Notes under the pieces: generated by a model
The model's input: only the letters and a program-made list of their open reading frames with translations
Databases searched by the model: none
Told to the model about the DNA's origin: nothing
DNA from: Tenrec ecaudatus
Lineage: Eukaryota; Chordata; Mammalia; Afrosoricida; Tenrecidae
Reading direction: 5' to 3'
Length of the DNA: 64,000 bases
Assembly (NCBI RefSeq): GCF_050624435.1
Contig: NC_134537.1
Coordinates: 123,547,086-123,611,085, forward strand
Made by a program: the position numbers and the translations under genes
Shown here: in pieces, positions 12,603 through 24,030 of the stretch
How positions within the stretch are numbered: position 1 is the stretch's first letter
Layout of the letters: each line of letters starts with the position of its first letter

Positions 12603-13019
12603 CTAGATTCACACTTTGTATATTCCACATTCTATTAATGGATATTTGTAGCTGTTTCTCCTCATTTTGAGTTGTGCTCCATCATCAAATGGAGATTCTC
12701 CACCTATAATTTTGCTTTCTCCCCATCAAAGTAGACTCTACTTTGAGGGGGCAGCTCTTCTGAGGTCGTATTTTGAGTGCCTTCTAACTGGAGACACTCA
12801 TTTTCCAGTGCCAGACCATCAGTATTCCTTTGCTATCATAGGTTTTTAGTAGTTTAGCCCTCAGAAGCAGACAGCCTGTTCCCTTTTCTAGTCTGTTCCT
12901 AGTCTGGAAGCTCCGCTGACACCTGTTCACCATGGATGACCTTGCTGGTACTTGGAAATACCAGGTGCATCGCTTCCAGCATCACTGTCACATGCAAGCC
13001 TCTTTAAAAGTTATTCTGG

Positions 13020-13185
13020 GTGGGAAAAAATGAGGAGCTGATACCAAGGGTTAAAGTAGAAAGAAAATGCTTTAAGATGATGATGGCAACAAATGTACAA
13101 ATGTGCTTGACACAATGGAGGGATGTATGGATTGAGATAAGAGTTGTAAGAGCCCCCAATAAAATGATTTTTAAAAGAAGGAAAA
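13020..13185 (+). mobile_element. Short L1 3' end with a 14-bp target duplication
   Basis: A 166-bp sense insertion ending CCCCCAATAAAATG plus A tail, flanked by exact AAAAGTTATTCTGG at 13006-13019 and 13186-13199. The site TCTTT/AAAAG is canonical for L1 endonuclease. Confidence 0.92.
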
Positions 13186-13547
13186 AAAAGTTATTCTGGC
13201 CAATCACCAAAATTAGCAAACTCGCTTCTTCTTTGTCCCCAAGACGAAGTGACAATTATTTTAAAAGATGCTCTAAGGTACTGAGTTGTGATTCTGACGT
13301 GTATGTGGATAACATGCTAGTAAAGGCAAGATGTCACACCCAGAGTTAACGCCAGTGAGCCCTGTGAGCCGCTCTAGGAACTGGGTTTTAGAGCTCCACA
13401 GCTTTGTTTGCACTGGCTCTCAAAGGGAGCTGGTGATACATTGTTACTGCTCCACATTAAGTCTTGTTTCCCAGGCGATCTTTTCAAGGGTTATATGGCA
13501 AATACTACCAATGTCACTTGTGATTTCTTCCTTTTAGAAAATACTCT

Positions 13548-14063
13548 TCCAGGCTCACAAGGAAGGGACAAGCCAGTCAGGGTGCAGTATAGCACCAATG
13601 AAACACACAGCTTTATTCCAGTTCTATAATGCTTCCCCCCTTCCACTCTCATGACCCCATTTCTACCTTACAAATCTAGCTAGACCAGAACATGTACATT
13701 GGGACAAGAGCTGGAAACACAGGGAATCCAGGACAGTTAAACCCTCAGGACCAATAATGAGAGTAGTGATACCAGGAGAATAAGGGGAACTTATTACAAT
13801 GATCTACATATAACCCCCCTCCCAGAGGGACAGACAACAGAAAAGAGGGTGAAGGGAGACAGCAGTCGATGTGAGACATGAAAAAAATAATTTATAAATT
13901 ATCAAGAGTTCATGAGGGAGCGAGTGGATGAGCTGATACCAAGGCTCAAGTAGAAAGAAATGTTCTAAAAACGATGATGGCAGCATATGTACAAATGTGC
14001 TTGACACACTGGATGTATGTATGGATTGTGATAAGAGCTGTATGAGCCCCAATGACGTGATGA

Positions 14064-14136
<73 letters not shown>
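13548..14136 (+). mobile_element. L1 3' UTR insertion whose tail is a GAAA microsatellite
   Basis: About 590 bp in sense orientation, flanked by AGAAAATACTCT at 13536-13547 and 14137-14148. The end AGCCCCAATGACGTGATG (AATAAA changed) runs straight into (GAAA)n. Confidence 0.88.
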
Positions 14137-14139
<3 letters not shown>

Positions 14140-14140
14140 A
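14062..14140 (+). repeat. (GAAA)n microsatellite, about 20 units
   Basis: Uninterrupted GAAA repeat, grown from the L1 poly(A) tail it follows. The long open frames through it are artefacts of the repeat. Confidence 0.97.
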
Positions 14141-14148
14141 AATACTCT

Positions 14149-15060
14149 CTGTTCTTTCCTCTCGTACTATTTTGAGAATTCGTATCCCACCCTTAAAGCT
14201 CAGGCCTGTGTTCCTGCTTTCTTTCCCTCTTGCAATGAATAGGGCTTTATTTATTATAGTTTTTAACCATTCTGTGGTTTCCAACCAAACAAAGCATATT
14301 CTGTGTATACTATTTGAGTTACCTCTCAAAGAAAATTTCACCGGATATTTTAAAAACACATTTCAAAGAGATATAAGCAACTTCGATTTTGAGTCAGCTG
14401 CCTAGCAACTTACTTTTGACACACGAGAACGATGGTTGAGAATCCGGGACAGCATCGGGGCCTTGAGCACCCAGGGGTACGCATGGGTCACTGAGGTAAA
14501 ATAGTACAGATCTGGCTTTGTACGTCTGGGTTACGTGTTAGTTTTTATCTGGCGGATTTTTATTACGAACTTTACTTTTGGTCATCTTTACCTCTCACCA
14601 GATGCATTTAGTACTTCTTCTTGTTTGCTTTCCTTGACTGTTGCTTGGGTATCTCCTTGGCACGGTTAAAACTTCAGGAAATTATTTGAAGTGGGGTTTA
14701 GGTTGAGTGCAAGAAGAGTAATAGCGCCCTGGGAAACCTCGTGAGCGCCCCCTGCTGCTTTGAAGCGGACAATACAGTGTCATTCCGTTTTGATTCCCAG
14801 AAGCATACAGGTGAAAGCAACCTGTGGGTCTGTTTGTTTGAAGAGGTAGATGAAGGTCTGCTAAGTTTTCCCGGAAGCTTTGCAAAAGCATCACGACTCT
14901 CTTGGCATTTTATCTTGGCGGTCTCTTAAGCAAGGGCCTGAAGGCGTATCTAAGAAGCAGGTCGATAGCACTTTTGCAAAACTTCCAATGAAGAAAAGAA
15001 CTGTATCATGGAGATACTTCAGACTTGAAACAGAACAAATGAAAGGTAGAAGATGTACTG
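14149..15060. other. Unique sequence
   Basis: No gene or known repeat recognised. Small open frames on both strands lack recognisable domains. Confidence 0.4.
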
Positions 15061-15205
15061 TTAGTCATTTCACTGTTTCGCTGTAATGTTTTCTGGAGTG
15101 TGGGATGTGCTTTTAGTCATTTCACTGTTTCTCTGTGATGTTTTCGGTGGGTGGGATGTGCTCTTAGTCATTTCACTGTTTCACTGTGATGTTTTCTGGG
15201 GGGTG
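15061..15205 (+). repeat. Three-copy tandem repeat, unit 51-52 bp
   Basis: TTAGTCATTTCACTGTTTC begins a copy at 15061, 15113 and 15164. Each is followed by GCTGTAATGTTTTC-like sequence and a G-rich end with GTGGGATGTGC. The copies differ at a few positions. Confidence 0.9.
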
Positions 15206-16154
15206 GTGAGGGGAGATGTACCTTTCGGATATGTTATTGCTATTGTTTCTGTTCTGTTTCATTTCTCCACAACTCTTCTTAAAACCTCACATATGGGTTG
15301 CCTTCCATCTGTGTGCATTACTTTAGTGTGACTCTTCAGGAAGATAAAGAAATGGAAGTTCTGTGTGATACTTAATTGTCAATATTTTCATCTAAATGTA
15401 TGAGTTGTTAGAATACTATAAAATGAATAAAAAGGACAAAAATACATGCTGGCATATGTCCAACTCACCAGTCCCAGTCTATACTGGGGATACAGGGAAG
15501 AGCAAAGCTGAGGTCTCTGCCTTTGTGTAATTTAAAGTTTATCAGAGCAGGCATTTATGAAATAAAATATGTAGAAAAAATATCATGACCAGTGATGGTA
15601 AGTCACTTGAAAGAGAAAAAGAGCCATGGGTTTCTGTGACAGGATAGCTTGTGAGCAAGTGAAGAGAAATCTGATGTAGCTCGGTGGGCCAGGAATGCAT
15701 CCGTGATGGGGGTGAGTGAAGCCGAGCGGAGGGAAGAGTATTCCCAGTCCAGAGCACAGCATCTTGGAAGGCCCCGCCTGAGAGGGACTTCGTGTTCTTG
15801 CGGATCTAAAGGAAAGTCAGAGCTGGAGGACAGAGAGCCCTGGAGGACAGAAGGAGGTGCGTTTGGAGAAGCGGGCAAGAGCTGGATCACATGGAGACTT
15901 GCTGCCACGAGAGATCACTGAATACTATTTAAACCAGTCACTCAGACGGTTATGTGGAAAATAGATTTGGAAATGCCAAGAGGTTAGTCGAGAGATCAGT
16001 TAGGAACTGAGGGCACTCACGCAGGTGGAAATAGTGGCTTATTAGAATGATAGTGAGAGTGATCATTTGGCTGTTTTGTCATGATATAATCTTCCTTCAT
16101 TTGGTGGTCTGATGTCATCATCCTCCACTTTCACTTAACACCATTTTTTTGCAT
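15206..16154. other. Unique sequence
   Basis: No gene or familiar repeat recognised. Modest open frames at 15600-15920 on both strands have no known domain. Confidence 0.4.
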
Positions 16155-16699
16155 TGTGTTAGTCTGGGTAGACTAGAGAAACAAGTTCATAGACATTCAT
16201 ATGTGTATAAGAAAGAGCTTTATATACAAAAACAGTTGAATACTGAGAAATCATCCTAACTCAGTCCAGATCAAATCCATAAATTCAATATTAGCCCATA
16301 TATCCAATACCAATCTATAAAGTCCTCTTCAGACTCACAAAACACATGCAATGATGCCAAATGCAGGATGATCACAGGCCAGTGGGTGGGAAGTCTTGTG
16401 GACCCAGTGGCATTGTCAGCATCTCAGCACTGGCAGGGGTCTCCATGTGGCTTTGCCAAGTCAGGGAACTGGCATAGTTCCAAGAGCCTTGTCCGCTGCA
16501 AGTTCTCCCAGGGAGTCAGTAGTGAGAGAGTCTCGCCCACCTCCAAGGAGGAAATCCAGGAATTCCCAGAATCCTCAGGGGAAGGCCATGCCCACTCAGA
16601 TATCTCATTGGCTATGACCCGATTGACAGACTAGACTCCACCCCTTCACTCTTAATCCTCTCAAGTCCCAAATTAACACCAGGTTATGTAAGTACCACC
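16155..16699 (-). mobile_element. Solo LTR, antisense
   Basis: Begins TGTGTTAGTCTGGGTAGACT and ends near GTAAGTACCACC, the reverse of the LTR ends at 12.2 and 41.6 kb. Candidate target duplication TGCAT (16150-16154) and TGCAC (16700-16704), one mismatch. Confidence 0.75.
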
Positions 16700-16799
16700 T
16701 GCACAATGCCCTGGTCTTTAGAATCTAACAATGTCAATGAGTGTGGAGTGGAGGTATTATAAGTCACAATTAAGACAAAGTGACTTTATTTTTTCATTT

Positions 16800-17870
16800 A
16801 GGTTCCTAATTTTAAAACATTATTATTAATTGGGAGTTGATACATATGTTATATCATTCCCTAGTTCAATCATATCAAGCAGAATTGTGCAATTGCTGCC
16901 AGACTTAGTTTCCAGGCATTCTTTTTAAAAAAAATCATTTCCTTAGGGACTCATATAACTCTTATCACAATCCATATATATATATATATTGTATAAAGCA
17001 CATTTGTATATTCATTGCCCTCATCATTCTCAAAACATTTGCTCTCAAAAAAAAACAAAAAAAAAACATTTGCTCTCTACTTAAGCCCCTGGCATGAGAT
17101 CCTCATTTCCCCCTCCCTCTCTGCTCCCCCCTCCTTCATGAACCCTTGATAATTTATAAATTATTATTATTTTGTCATATCTTGCCCTGTCCGATGTCTC
17201 CCTTCACTCACTTTTCTGTTGTGAATCCCCCAGGGAGGAGATTATATGTAGATCCTTGTAATCGGTTCCCCCTTTCCAACCCAGCCTCGCTCTACCCTCC
17301 CAGTATCACCACTCTCACCACTGGTCCTGAAGGGATCATCTGTCCTAGATTCCCTGTGTTTCCAGTTCCTGTCTGTACCAGTGTACATTCTCTGGTCTAG
17401 CCAGATTTGTAAGGTAGAATTGGGATCATGATAGTGGGGGAGGAGGAAGCATTTAGGAACTAGAGGAAAGTTGTATGTTTCATCGTTGCTACACTGCACC
17501 CTGACTGGCTCGTCTCCTCCCTGTGACCCTTCCATAAGGGGATGTCCAGTTTCCAGCATTCTTATTCTACCTGGACTCCTTGACATCATCTCCCTAACAC
17601 CCCACCACCACCTCTGTACACTTCACCCCAGAACCCCTTATTCTACTTGCTGTCCCTATAGGTTCATCAATCCTGGGTTGCATGTACCAAAACAGAAATA
17701 AACATATAACACAACTTCAAGAGGGTGACCTCCAATGAAATCACACCTCTGAGATACACCCGAATGTGAACAAACACACACCAAACAAAGTGTCTTTAAA
17801 CTTTCAAGTGGCCCCCTTTTAAATGCTATGCTACCGTTGATCTTTGGAATAGACTCTGTGTACATTCCCC
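16800..17870 (-). mobile_element. Older L1 3' UTR split by a younger L1 end
   Basis: The older copy (16800-16926 and 17549-17870) resembles the one at 2.4-3.0 kb. A younger antisense L1 end (16927-17548) lies inside it, with near-duplicates AGTTTCCAGGCATTCTTTTT (16907-16926) and GTTTCCAGCATTCTTATT (17549-17566) at its borders. Confidence 0.75.
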
Positions 17871-18964
17871 ACAGAAAGCACAGTGTATGTGGGATTTACC
17901 AAGGACTATGAAACAAGAAAAGGAAAGAAGCGGGTTTGGGGTCGCTGAGAACACCTTGTCTGAAGGCCCCGCCCTCTGCAATTGCCTTTAGCACCTCCCA
18001 CCCTGTATCATAATTGCTTACCTAATTCTTCTCCATTAGACTGTAGCTGCTGACAGGACCTAGCTTAGCTGGGCTTACGCTCCATTTCCTCAATCCCTGG
18101 CATGTGTAGGCACTGATGTAGGGGGTTTGCACAGGTTCTAACAGTGAGCTCACAGACATGCTTAATGAGACTGGGAGGTGAGGAGATGGGAACTTGGGAA
18201 AGCTTCCCCACAGAGAGGGTGGCTACATCTTAAAGGGCAAGCTGGAAATTGCCTGGCAAGGAAGGGAGTAGAGGAAGCTGGGCTGACAGCTAAATGACCT
18301 TCTAGTAAGAGGAAGGAGTGTGTGCAAAGGCAGGGGAGAGCCTGGCAAGTTCAGGAAAGGGCACAGCTTTTTGGGCAGCAGCATTGTGTGGGAGGGGAAT
18401 GAACAAGCTGTTTAGGCAGGGTGACCCTTGATACTTAGAGAGAGCCAACATGCGGAAGAATGCTGCCCATCGAGTTATAATATAGTGCCCCGTGCACTGA
18501 TGCATGTTGACCCTGCTGAAGGGAGGTGCCCCACGACACAGCTCCTGAGTTCTCACCTCCCCTGTGTGGGGTATTTGTGGAACCATCTCAGAACAAATTT
18601 TCAAGAACTTGTTCCCCCTCACAATGGAGGTGTCAGCAAGGGGTTCAGTTGCAGGCCTATCCATTTAAGGTGGTTCTGCCTGGCCTGGGCAGCAACCTGA
18701 ATACCCAAGTGCGGGAAATGCTGGGAAGCAGGTGTGAGCATGTAGGAGATGAAAGGTGAGTGAAATGGAGAATGTAAGGAGTGTTACACATATGCTTACA
18801 TGTACTTATGAAATGGGATGCCTTTTCAAAAGGGAACTTAAAAAGTGCCCTGCTTCGTGTACACCTGGGCTATCTTTTATAGGACAAGTAAGAGACTGAT
18901 AACAGTGATTGCCTCCCAGGAGGGACACTGGGTGGCAGGGGACAGATGTAGGAGGAAGACTTCA
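17871..18964. other. Unique sequence
   Basis: No gene recognised. Open frames at 18300-18760 on both strands show no known domain. Confidence 0.4.
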
Positions 18965-18982
18965 TTTTACACTGTGTACTTT

Positions 18983-19271
18983 AAAAAAAACTTTTATTTA
19001 TTTATTTTTAAACAATTTTATTAGCATATAATTCACATATCATACAATTCAGCAGTTCAGTCACATTAGGAAGAGTTGTACATCAGCACCACAATCAATT
19101 TTAGAACATTTTCTTTGTTCTTTTTTTTAAATAACATTTTATTAGGGACTCATACAACTCTTATCACAATCAATACATACATCAATTGTATAAAGCACAT
19201 CTGTACATTCTTTGCCCTAATCACTTTCAAAGCATTTGCTCTCAATTTAAGCCCTTTGAATCAAGTCCTCT
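18983..19271 (-). mobile_element. Composite L1 insertion, possible 3' transduction
   Basis: One pair of exact TTTTACACTGTGTACTTT copies (18965-18982 and 19272-19289) encloses two pieces read on the minus strand. The first is a young L1 3' end with its own A tail (19271 to about 19118). The second is about 135 bp of a different L1-like 3' end with an (AAAT)n tail (19117-18983). Confidence 0.8.
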
Positions 19272-19689
19272 TTTTACACTGTGTACTTTTTTTGCATGAA
19301 ATTTTGTACCAGATCATGATGTTAGCTATTTAAAACGTATTTTTAAATTAGTGTACACTTTAAGGAAACAAAAAGTGTTAACAACGCTTATCCCTGACGG
19401 TGGGATTATGCGTGGGGTTGTCTCTTCTTCCTCTCCTGTGTGTCTCCTGCTTGCTATAATGAGTACAGCGTGCTTGTCTAATTCGAGATGGAAAGGTACT
19501 GATTTTTCAACTCTGGATTTTAAAGGCTGTCCACAGGAACCTGGAGGGTCGCCCTTTCACACAAGGAAAGAAGAAGACTCCTAAACACAGACCCAAACCA
19601 CACCCTTTTCAAAATGTCCCATGGTGGGAAAAACTCCATGGAAGAAAGTACGCTGGACCAGCATAAACATATTCGAGCTTGAATCTCTC

Positions 19690-19925
19690 ATCCCTGGTGA
19701 TGCACCACTGGGACACTCTTTAATGCTTATCTGAAATGTGCGGTCCTGGGACTTACATGCAAAAGCTTGGCAGTGTATGAGGAAGACTGAAGAAGAGTTG
19801 GTGCACTTGAATTCTGGGGCCAGTGAGGAATATTGGAAGTACTGTGGACTTCCGGAAGAATAAACACATCTGTCCTAGAAGAAATACAACCAGAATGCTC
19901 CTTGGAGGCAAGATGTGGCGAGACT
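19690..19925 (+). pseudogene. RTE 3' coding fragment
   Basis: GAATATTGGAAGTACTGTGG, GAAGAATAAACACATCTGTC and CCAGAATGCTCCTTGGAGGC match the C-terminal coding part of the RTE copies at 8.7 and 26.5 kb. Confidence 0.6.
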
Positions 19926-20069
19926 TAGTCTCCCCCCCACCCCCCGCCCCAACTGGACATGTTTTTAGAGAGATCAGGTCAGGGGTGGGATTTAAGTAGT
20001 TGAACAATCAGTCCACTGCCCTAGTGCCCATTTTAAGTATATACATATATAATGATATATGGAAAGGTA

Positions 20070-20530
20070 GTTCATTATTTCATCATTTTATTTAAATAAG
20101 AACAATAAAAGGTACACAAGCTAGATTATGTTATAAGAAAGTTTTTAAATATTAATGAAAAATACTAAATAATACCTGATGTAAAACTGCTGTTTGAGAT
20201 ATCTCTGTATTGCTTTTTGATTGTCATCTTCATTGACAACCTTCTTCACTTTTATCTGAGCATCACTGGCTGTGTGGTTTACCTCTGACCATCTTTTTTC
20301 ACTGCGGGAGGAGGATCCCATTCCTTTAGAGGTAGGCCATGTAGATAATAGCCATTGTGTTTGAGATATGAGAAACAGGCGACTTCTCTTCTCTGAACAT
20401 ATTGTGTTTATCTTTCAAAAACCTCTTTCGGCTTCTGCTGAACTGACAGCATTTGTTCCAATAAGATTTTTAGCTCTTTGAACACTTTTAGCAATTGCGT
20501 AATTCACTCATAGTAGCTCATGGGAATTGG
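20070..20530 (-). pseudogene. Relic of a hAT-type transposase C-terminus
   Basis: On the minus strand a frame reads AVSSAEAERGF followed by a stop, then KINTICSEKRSRL. This is the signature of the hAT C-terminal dimerisation region (usual order SSAxAERxFSxxxxIxxxKRxxL). The expected Ser codon is TGA, and later sense is broken (20260-20420). An AT-rich stretch follows downstream. It could be a decayed DNA transposon, or a processed pseudogene of a domesticated hAT gene. It is not functional as it stands. Confidence 0.6.
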
Positions 20531-20879
20531 GGGGGTAACCCAAAGCTGAAGTGAATGACAGCGTGTCACTGTCTCATTGCTCGGCACTTTTCCTCCTTTC
20601 ATTCTACGTTTGTTTACTGAAGTAACAAATGCAAAGGAGTAAAAATGTATTCTTTCCTCAAGGGTATAGGGAGATAAATAAATAGATGTTATAAGCAAAG
20701 TTCCTTCTAATTATTTATACCTATTGGGTAAAATGACCACTATTATGGTGTTTTGAACATACTGTCTGGCAGAGGAACCTTAAAGAAGAGCAAGCTGCCC
20801 GGCCACCCACCTTAGAGGGAACCCTGATTGCAAGTGCCATTCGACCAATGGGTTCGGTAAACTCAACGAGAATGTAGCC

Positions 20880-21440
20880 ATCAGTTCTGCCAAACTGGTG
20901 TGAACTGGCTGAATCTCACCACGGGATCAGATCCTGGAAAAGGGCATCATGCTTGGTAGCGAATCAGCAAAAGAAGAGGAAGGCCATCAAGGAGATGGCC
21001 TGCCCCAGCCATGGTATGGTCAGTGGCCTCACATGCATGTGGCAGTTGGACGGTGAATAAGGAAGACCAAAGAAGAATGGATGCATTTGCATTGTGGTGC
21101 TCGAGAAGACTATTTAAAGTACCACAGACTGCCCAAAGAACAAGCAAATCTGTCTTACAAGAAGTAGAGCCAGAGTGCTCCTTAAAAGCAAGGAAGGTGA
21201 GACTTGATTTTGCAGACTTTGGGAACATGCTGTCAGGAGAGACCAGGCCCTGGAAGAGGACATCATGCTTGCTAACGTAGTGGGTCATCAAAAAGGAGGA
21301 AGGCCCAGTGGATTGACTGGACTGATGCCGTGACTACAACAATGGGTTCAAACCTAAGACCATGGACAGGATCGTCAGAACCGAGCAGTGTTTGGCTCTG
21401 TTGTGCACACAGAGCTGACTTGATGGCATTTACCCACAAC
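20880..21440 (+). pseudogene. RTE 3' end, rearranged
   Basis: 20930-21000 is an RTE tail fragment (GGAAAAGGGCATCATGCTTGG). 21008-21440 covers the C-terminal coding region, which stays open for 89 codons (SHACGSWTVNKEDQRRMDAF), and the tail to CACACAGAGCTGACTTGATG. Confidence 0.7.
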
Positions 21441-21604
21441 AGCCGTCCAGGAGATGGATTGGCACAGTGGCTGCAGCCTGGGTTCCAAGCGAGCAGTTCT
21501 TGGGAAGATGGCCCAGGACCAGGTGGGGTTTCATTCTGTCACACCTGGGGTCACTATGAGAGGGAACGACGCCATGGCATGTGACAAGGATCGCCCTGAT
21601 TGTA

Positions 21605-21800
21605 GACGTTATGCAGGAGCCATGGTGGGGTAGTGGTTATGCATTGGGCTGTGGTCCACATGGTCAGCAGTTTGAAACCACCAGCAGCTCTGAGGGAGAA
21701 AGACTGGGCTTTCTACTCCTGTAAACAGTTACACTCTCGGCAATCCACGGGGGTGGGGTGTCACAGCAAGTCCGCATTGACTCTTGGCAGTAAGTTTGTT
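21605..21800 (+). repeat. AfroSINE
   Basis: GGAGCCATGGTGGGGTAGTGGTTATGCATTGGG is the tRNA-like head (first 20 bases quoted in part: GTGGGGTAGTGGTTATGCAT). Then come ACCACCAGCAGCTCTGAGGG and GTAAACAGTTACACTCTCGG. Confidence 0.8.
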
Positions 21801-21959
21801 TTTTGTTTGTTGATTCTTTGGAGAAGTTATTAAATGGAGATTAAATGGATTAACTGTGTGGAAGCACCTACCCTGTGCTAGGTCAGGGGAGACATGTAGA
21901 AGTAGCCTTGAGGTATCTAGACACCTCTTCATTTCCTTCAGGGAGTCCTGCTAATACTG

Positions 21960-22110
21960 TGAGGTAGGCATCGGATGACTCACTGACAGAGCCCACCAGC
22001 TCCCTCTTGGTAGAAAGATGAGGCGGTGTACTCTCCGATGTACACTCTCAGAAACCCTGGACAGGGTCACTATGAGCCAGATGGACCCAATGGCTGTGGA
22101 TCTTAAAGCG
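21960..22110 (+). repeat. SINE fragment
   Basis: Retains AGAAACCCTGGACAGGGTCA and TATGAGCCAGATGGACCCAA from the AfroSINE 3' half. Confidence 0.45.
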
Positions 22111-22494
22111 GCCATCAACTTCTGGAAAGCCACTGAACCAGAGCGCTAATGAAAATGCAGCCTTCATGAGGTGCCCTGGCCCCACTCCAAGCTGACGCGG
22201 ATCTGAGCTCTCCCTGCTGACAACTTCTGGAGCTGCCCCTGTCTGTCTATGCCGCCTATCAAGTCCCAACAAAGGGCCTGTTTCTCATGGTCTTTCCTGA
22301 GATAACGAGGAAAACAGTGACTTTTAAAAAAAAGTAAACCAGATGTCCAAAATTCAATATTATAAATAGGTCACCAATTTAGGAGGAAATTGCCAGAAAT
22401 CTCAGGTGGATTTTGGTTCAGAATACCTGAGAGTTACTGAGTAAATTTGCCTTCTTGCCTCAATCTCTGGGACAGGAGACAGTACGCTCCGTTT

Positions 22495-22590
22495 CACATG
22501 GAACTGAGGCTCAGAAATGTGAAGTACCTTGTTCAAGGTCCTACAGCAAGAAGATGGAGCCAGGGCTGAAACCACTGTCGACTGGGGTTC
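22495..22590 (+). repeat. MIR-like old SINE
   Basis: GAACTGAGGCTCAGAAATGT, then CCTTGTTCAAGGTCCTACAG, matches the core of mammalian-wide MIR elements. Confidence 0.55.
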
Positions 22591-22689
22591 AAGCCCAACT
22601 CTTGAATATTCAGTTCTAATTTGGCAATTTGCATGCTGCTCTCACCCTTTTCACAGAGCTGTCATGTAGGTCAGATGAGACTAAAATGG

Positions 22690-22831
22690 ACTCCTGTCCT
22701 GGTAGCGGAGTTGGGTAAGCATTGGACTCTGAACCAAAAGACCTACTGTTCAAACCTTCCAGCTACTCCTTAGAAGAAAGATGAGGTTGGCTGCCCCCAT
22801 AAAGACTTGCAAAGCCTCAGAAATTATATAG
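22690..22831 (+). repeat. AfroSINE, 5' part
   Basis: GTCCTGGTAGCGGAGTTGGG is a tRNA-like head; GCCCCCATAAAGACTTGCAA follows. Its 3' part is missing where the SPIN element starts. Confidence 0.65.
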
Positions 22832-23035
22832 CAGCAGCTCTCAACCTGTGGGTTGCAACCCCTTTGGGGTGGGGTGGGGGTCGAATGACCCTTTCACAGG
22901 GGTCACCTGATTCATAACAACAGAAAAATTACAGTGATGAAGTAGCAATGAAAATAATTTGATGGTTGGGGGAGTCACCACAACATGAGGAACTGTATGA
23001 AAGTGTTGCGGCATGAGGATGGTGGAGAACCACTG
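22832..23035 (+). mobile_element. SPIN-type hAT MITE, copy 1
   Basis: 204 bp with inverted ends CAGCAGCTCTCAACC and GGTGGAGAACCACTG. The interior (GACCCTTTCACAGGGGTCAC, GATGAAGTAGCAATGAAAAT, TGAGGAACTGTATGAAAG) is shared with copies at 53.0 and 63.4 kb. No transposase. Flanks TTATATAG and CTTCACAC do not match, so the 8-bp duplication is lost or one end has been altered. Confidence 0.85.
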
Positions 23036-23294
23036 CTTCACACTTACAAAAAGCAACTGGGCTAGGTCACTGTTTGCATGCTGGAATACATAATCCATAA
23101 AATCATGCTTATGTGAAAAATAAAGTTACTGATATTAGTGAGTAACAGGGAAGATGTTTTGGTGTGAAGGGTTTCTGCTGACATAACTATATATAACAAA
23201 ACAATAGATGAGGTTTGCTTCTATTTAATTAAACATTGTAAAAAGTATCCTAAAATATCATAGTAAGAAAATTTCACCATATTTATAAAGTTCT

Positions 23295-23600
23295 ATTTAG
23301 TACATATTTTTCAACCATGTTATTGGCATGTAATTCACATTGTCTACATGCAGTAGCCACGTCACATCGGAAGAGATGTTCGATCATCACCACAGGCTTA
23401 GAGCATCTTCTTCCTCCTTGTCCTCATCATTATTAGCTCCCCACCCCCTCTCCCTGCCAAGACCCTGGAGCCAGGACTCCAGTGACTCTCCTCAGATTTA
23501 CCCTTCCTGGATCTCATATTCAGAGCAACATCCTAAAAACAAACAAATGGAAAACTAATAAAAAAGGAAAGCAGATAAAAACCTCAGTCAAAAAGAAAGC
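23295..23600 (-). mobile_element. Old L1-like 3' end, antisense
   Basis: TGTTATTGGCATGTAATTCA and ATCATCACCACAGGCTTAGA resemble the older L1 tail at 19.0 kb. Strongly diverged. Confidence 0.5.
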
Positions 23601-23814
23601 AGACCATGTCCAAAACTAGAAGAGATTGACACGGCTCCTCAGGAAGACCAAATGGCAGCATGCTGATGTTAGCCGAAGGGCATCTGCCGCACCCGCTTCC
23701 TCCCCCATGCTGCATGTGAACAAGGCGACCCGACGCCCGGGCTGCTGGTCACAGGGCATTCACCAGGGTGTAAGCCATATGTAATACATCATTTTTGCCG
23801 ACTGCTTTTAAGCA

Positions 23815-23995
23815 GGAACCTCTGTGGCATAGTGGTTACACATTGCCCTGCGAGCTGCAAGGGTTGCTTTGCAGAAGAAAGACAGGGTTGTCTCCTCCCA
23901 TAAGTGTTGCATTTCAGAAACCCACAGGGGCAGTGCTGCTTTGTCTTACAGGATCACTCTGAGCTGGCATCGATGCAATGGCAGGGAGTTTGGGT
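23815..23995 (+). repeat. AfroSINE
   Basis: GGAACCTCTGTGGCATAGTG is the tRNA-like head, followed by CAGAAACCCACAGGGGCAGT and CTGGCATCGATGCAATGGCA. Confidence 0.75.
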
Positions 23996-24030
23996 CTTTT
24001 TCTTTTTGTTTTTAAACAGAACATAATGAA

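Noticed and set aside
13997-14359. Lysine/glutamate-rich or serine/phenylalanine-rich proteins on both strands
   Set aside because: Direct translations of the GAAA microsatellite.
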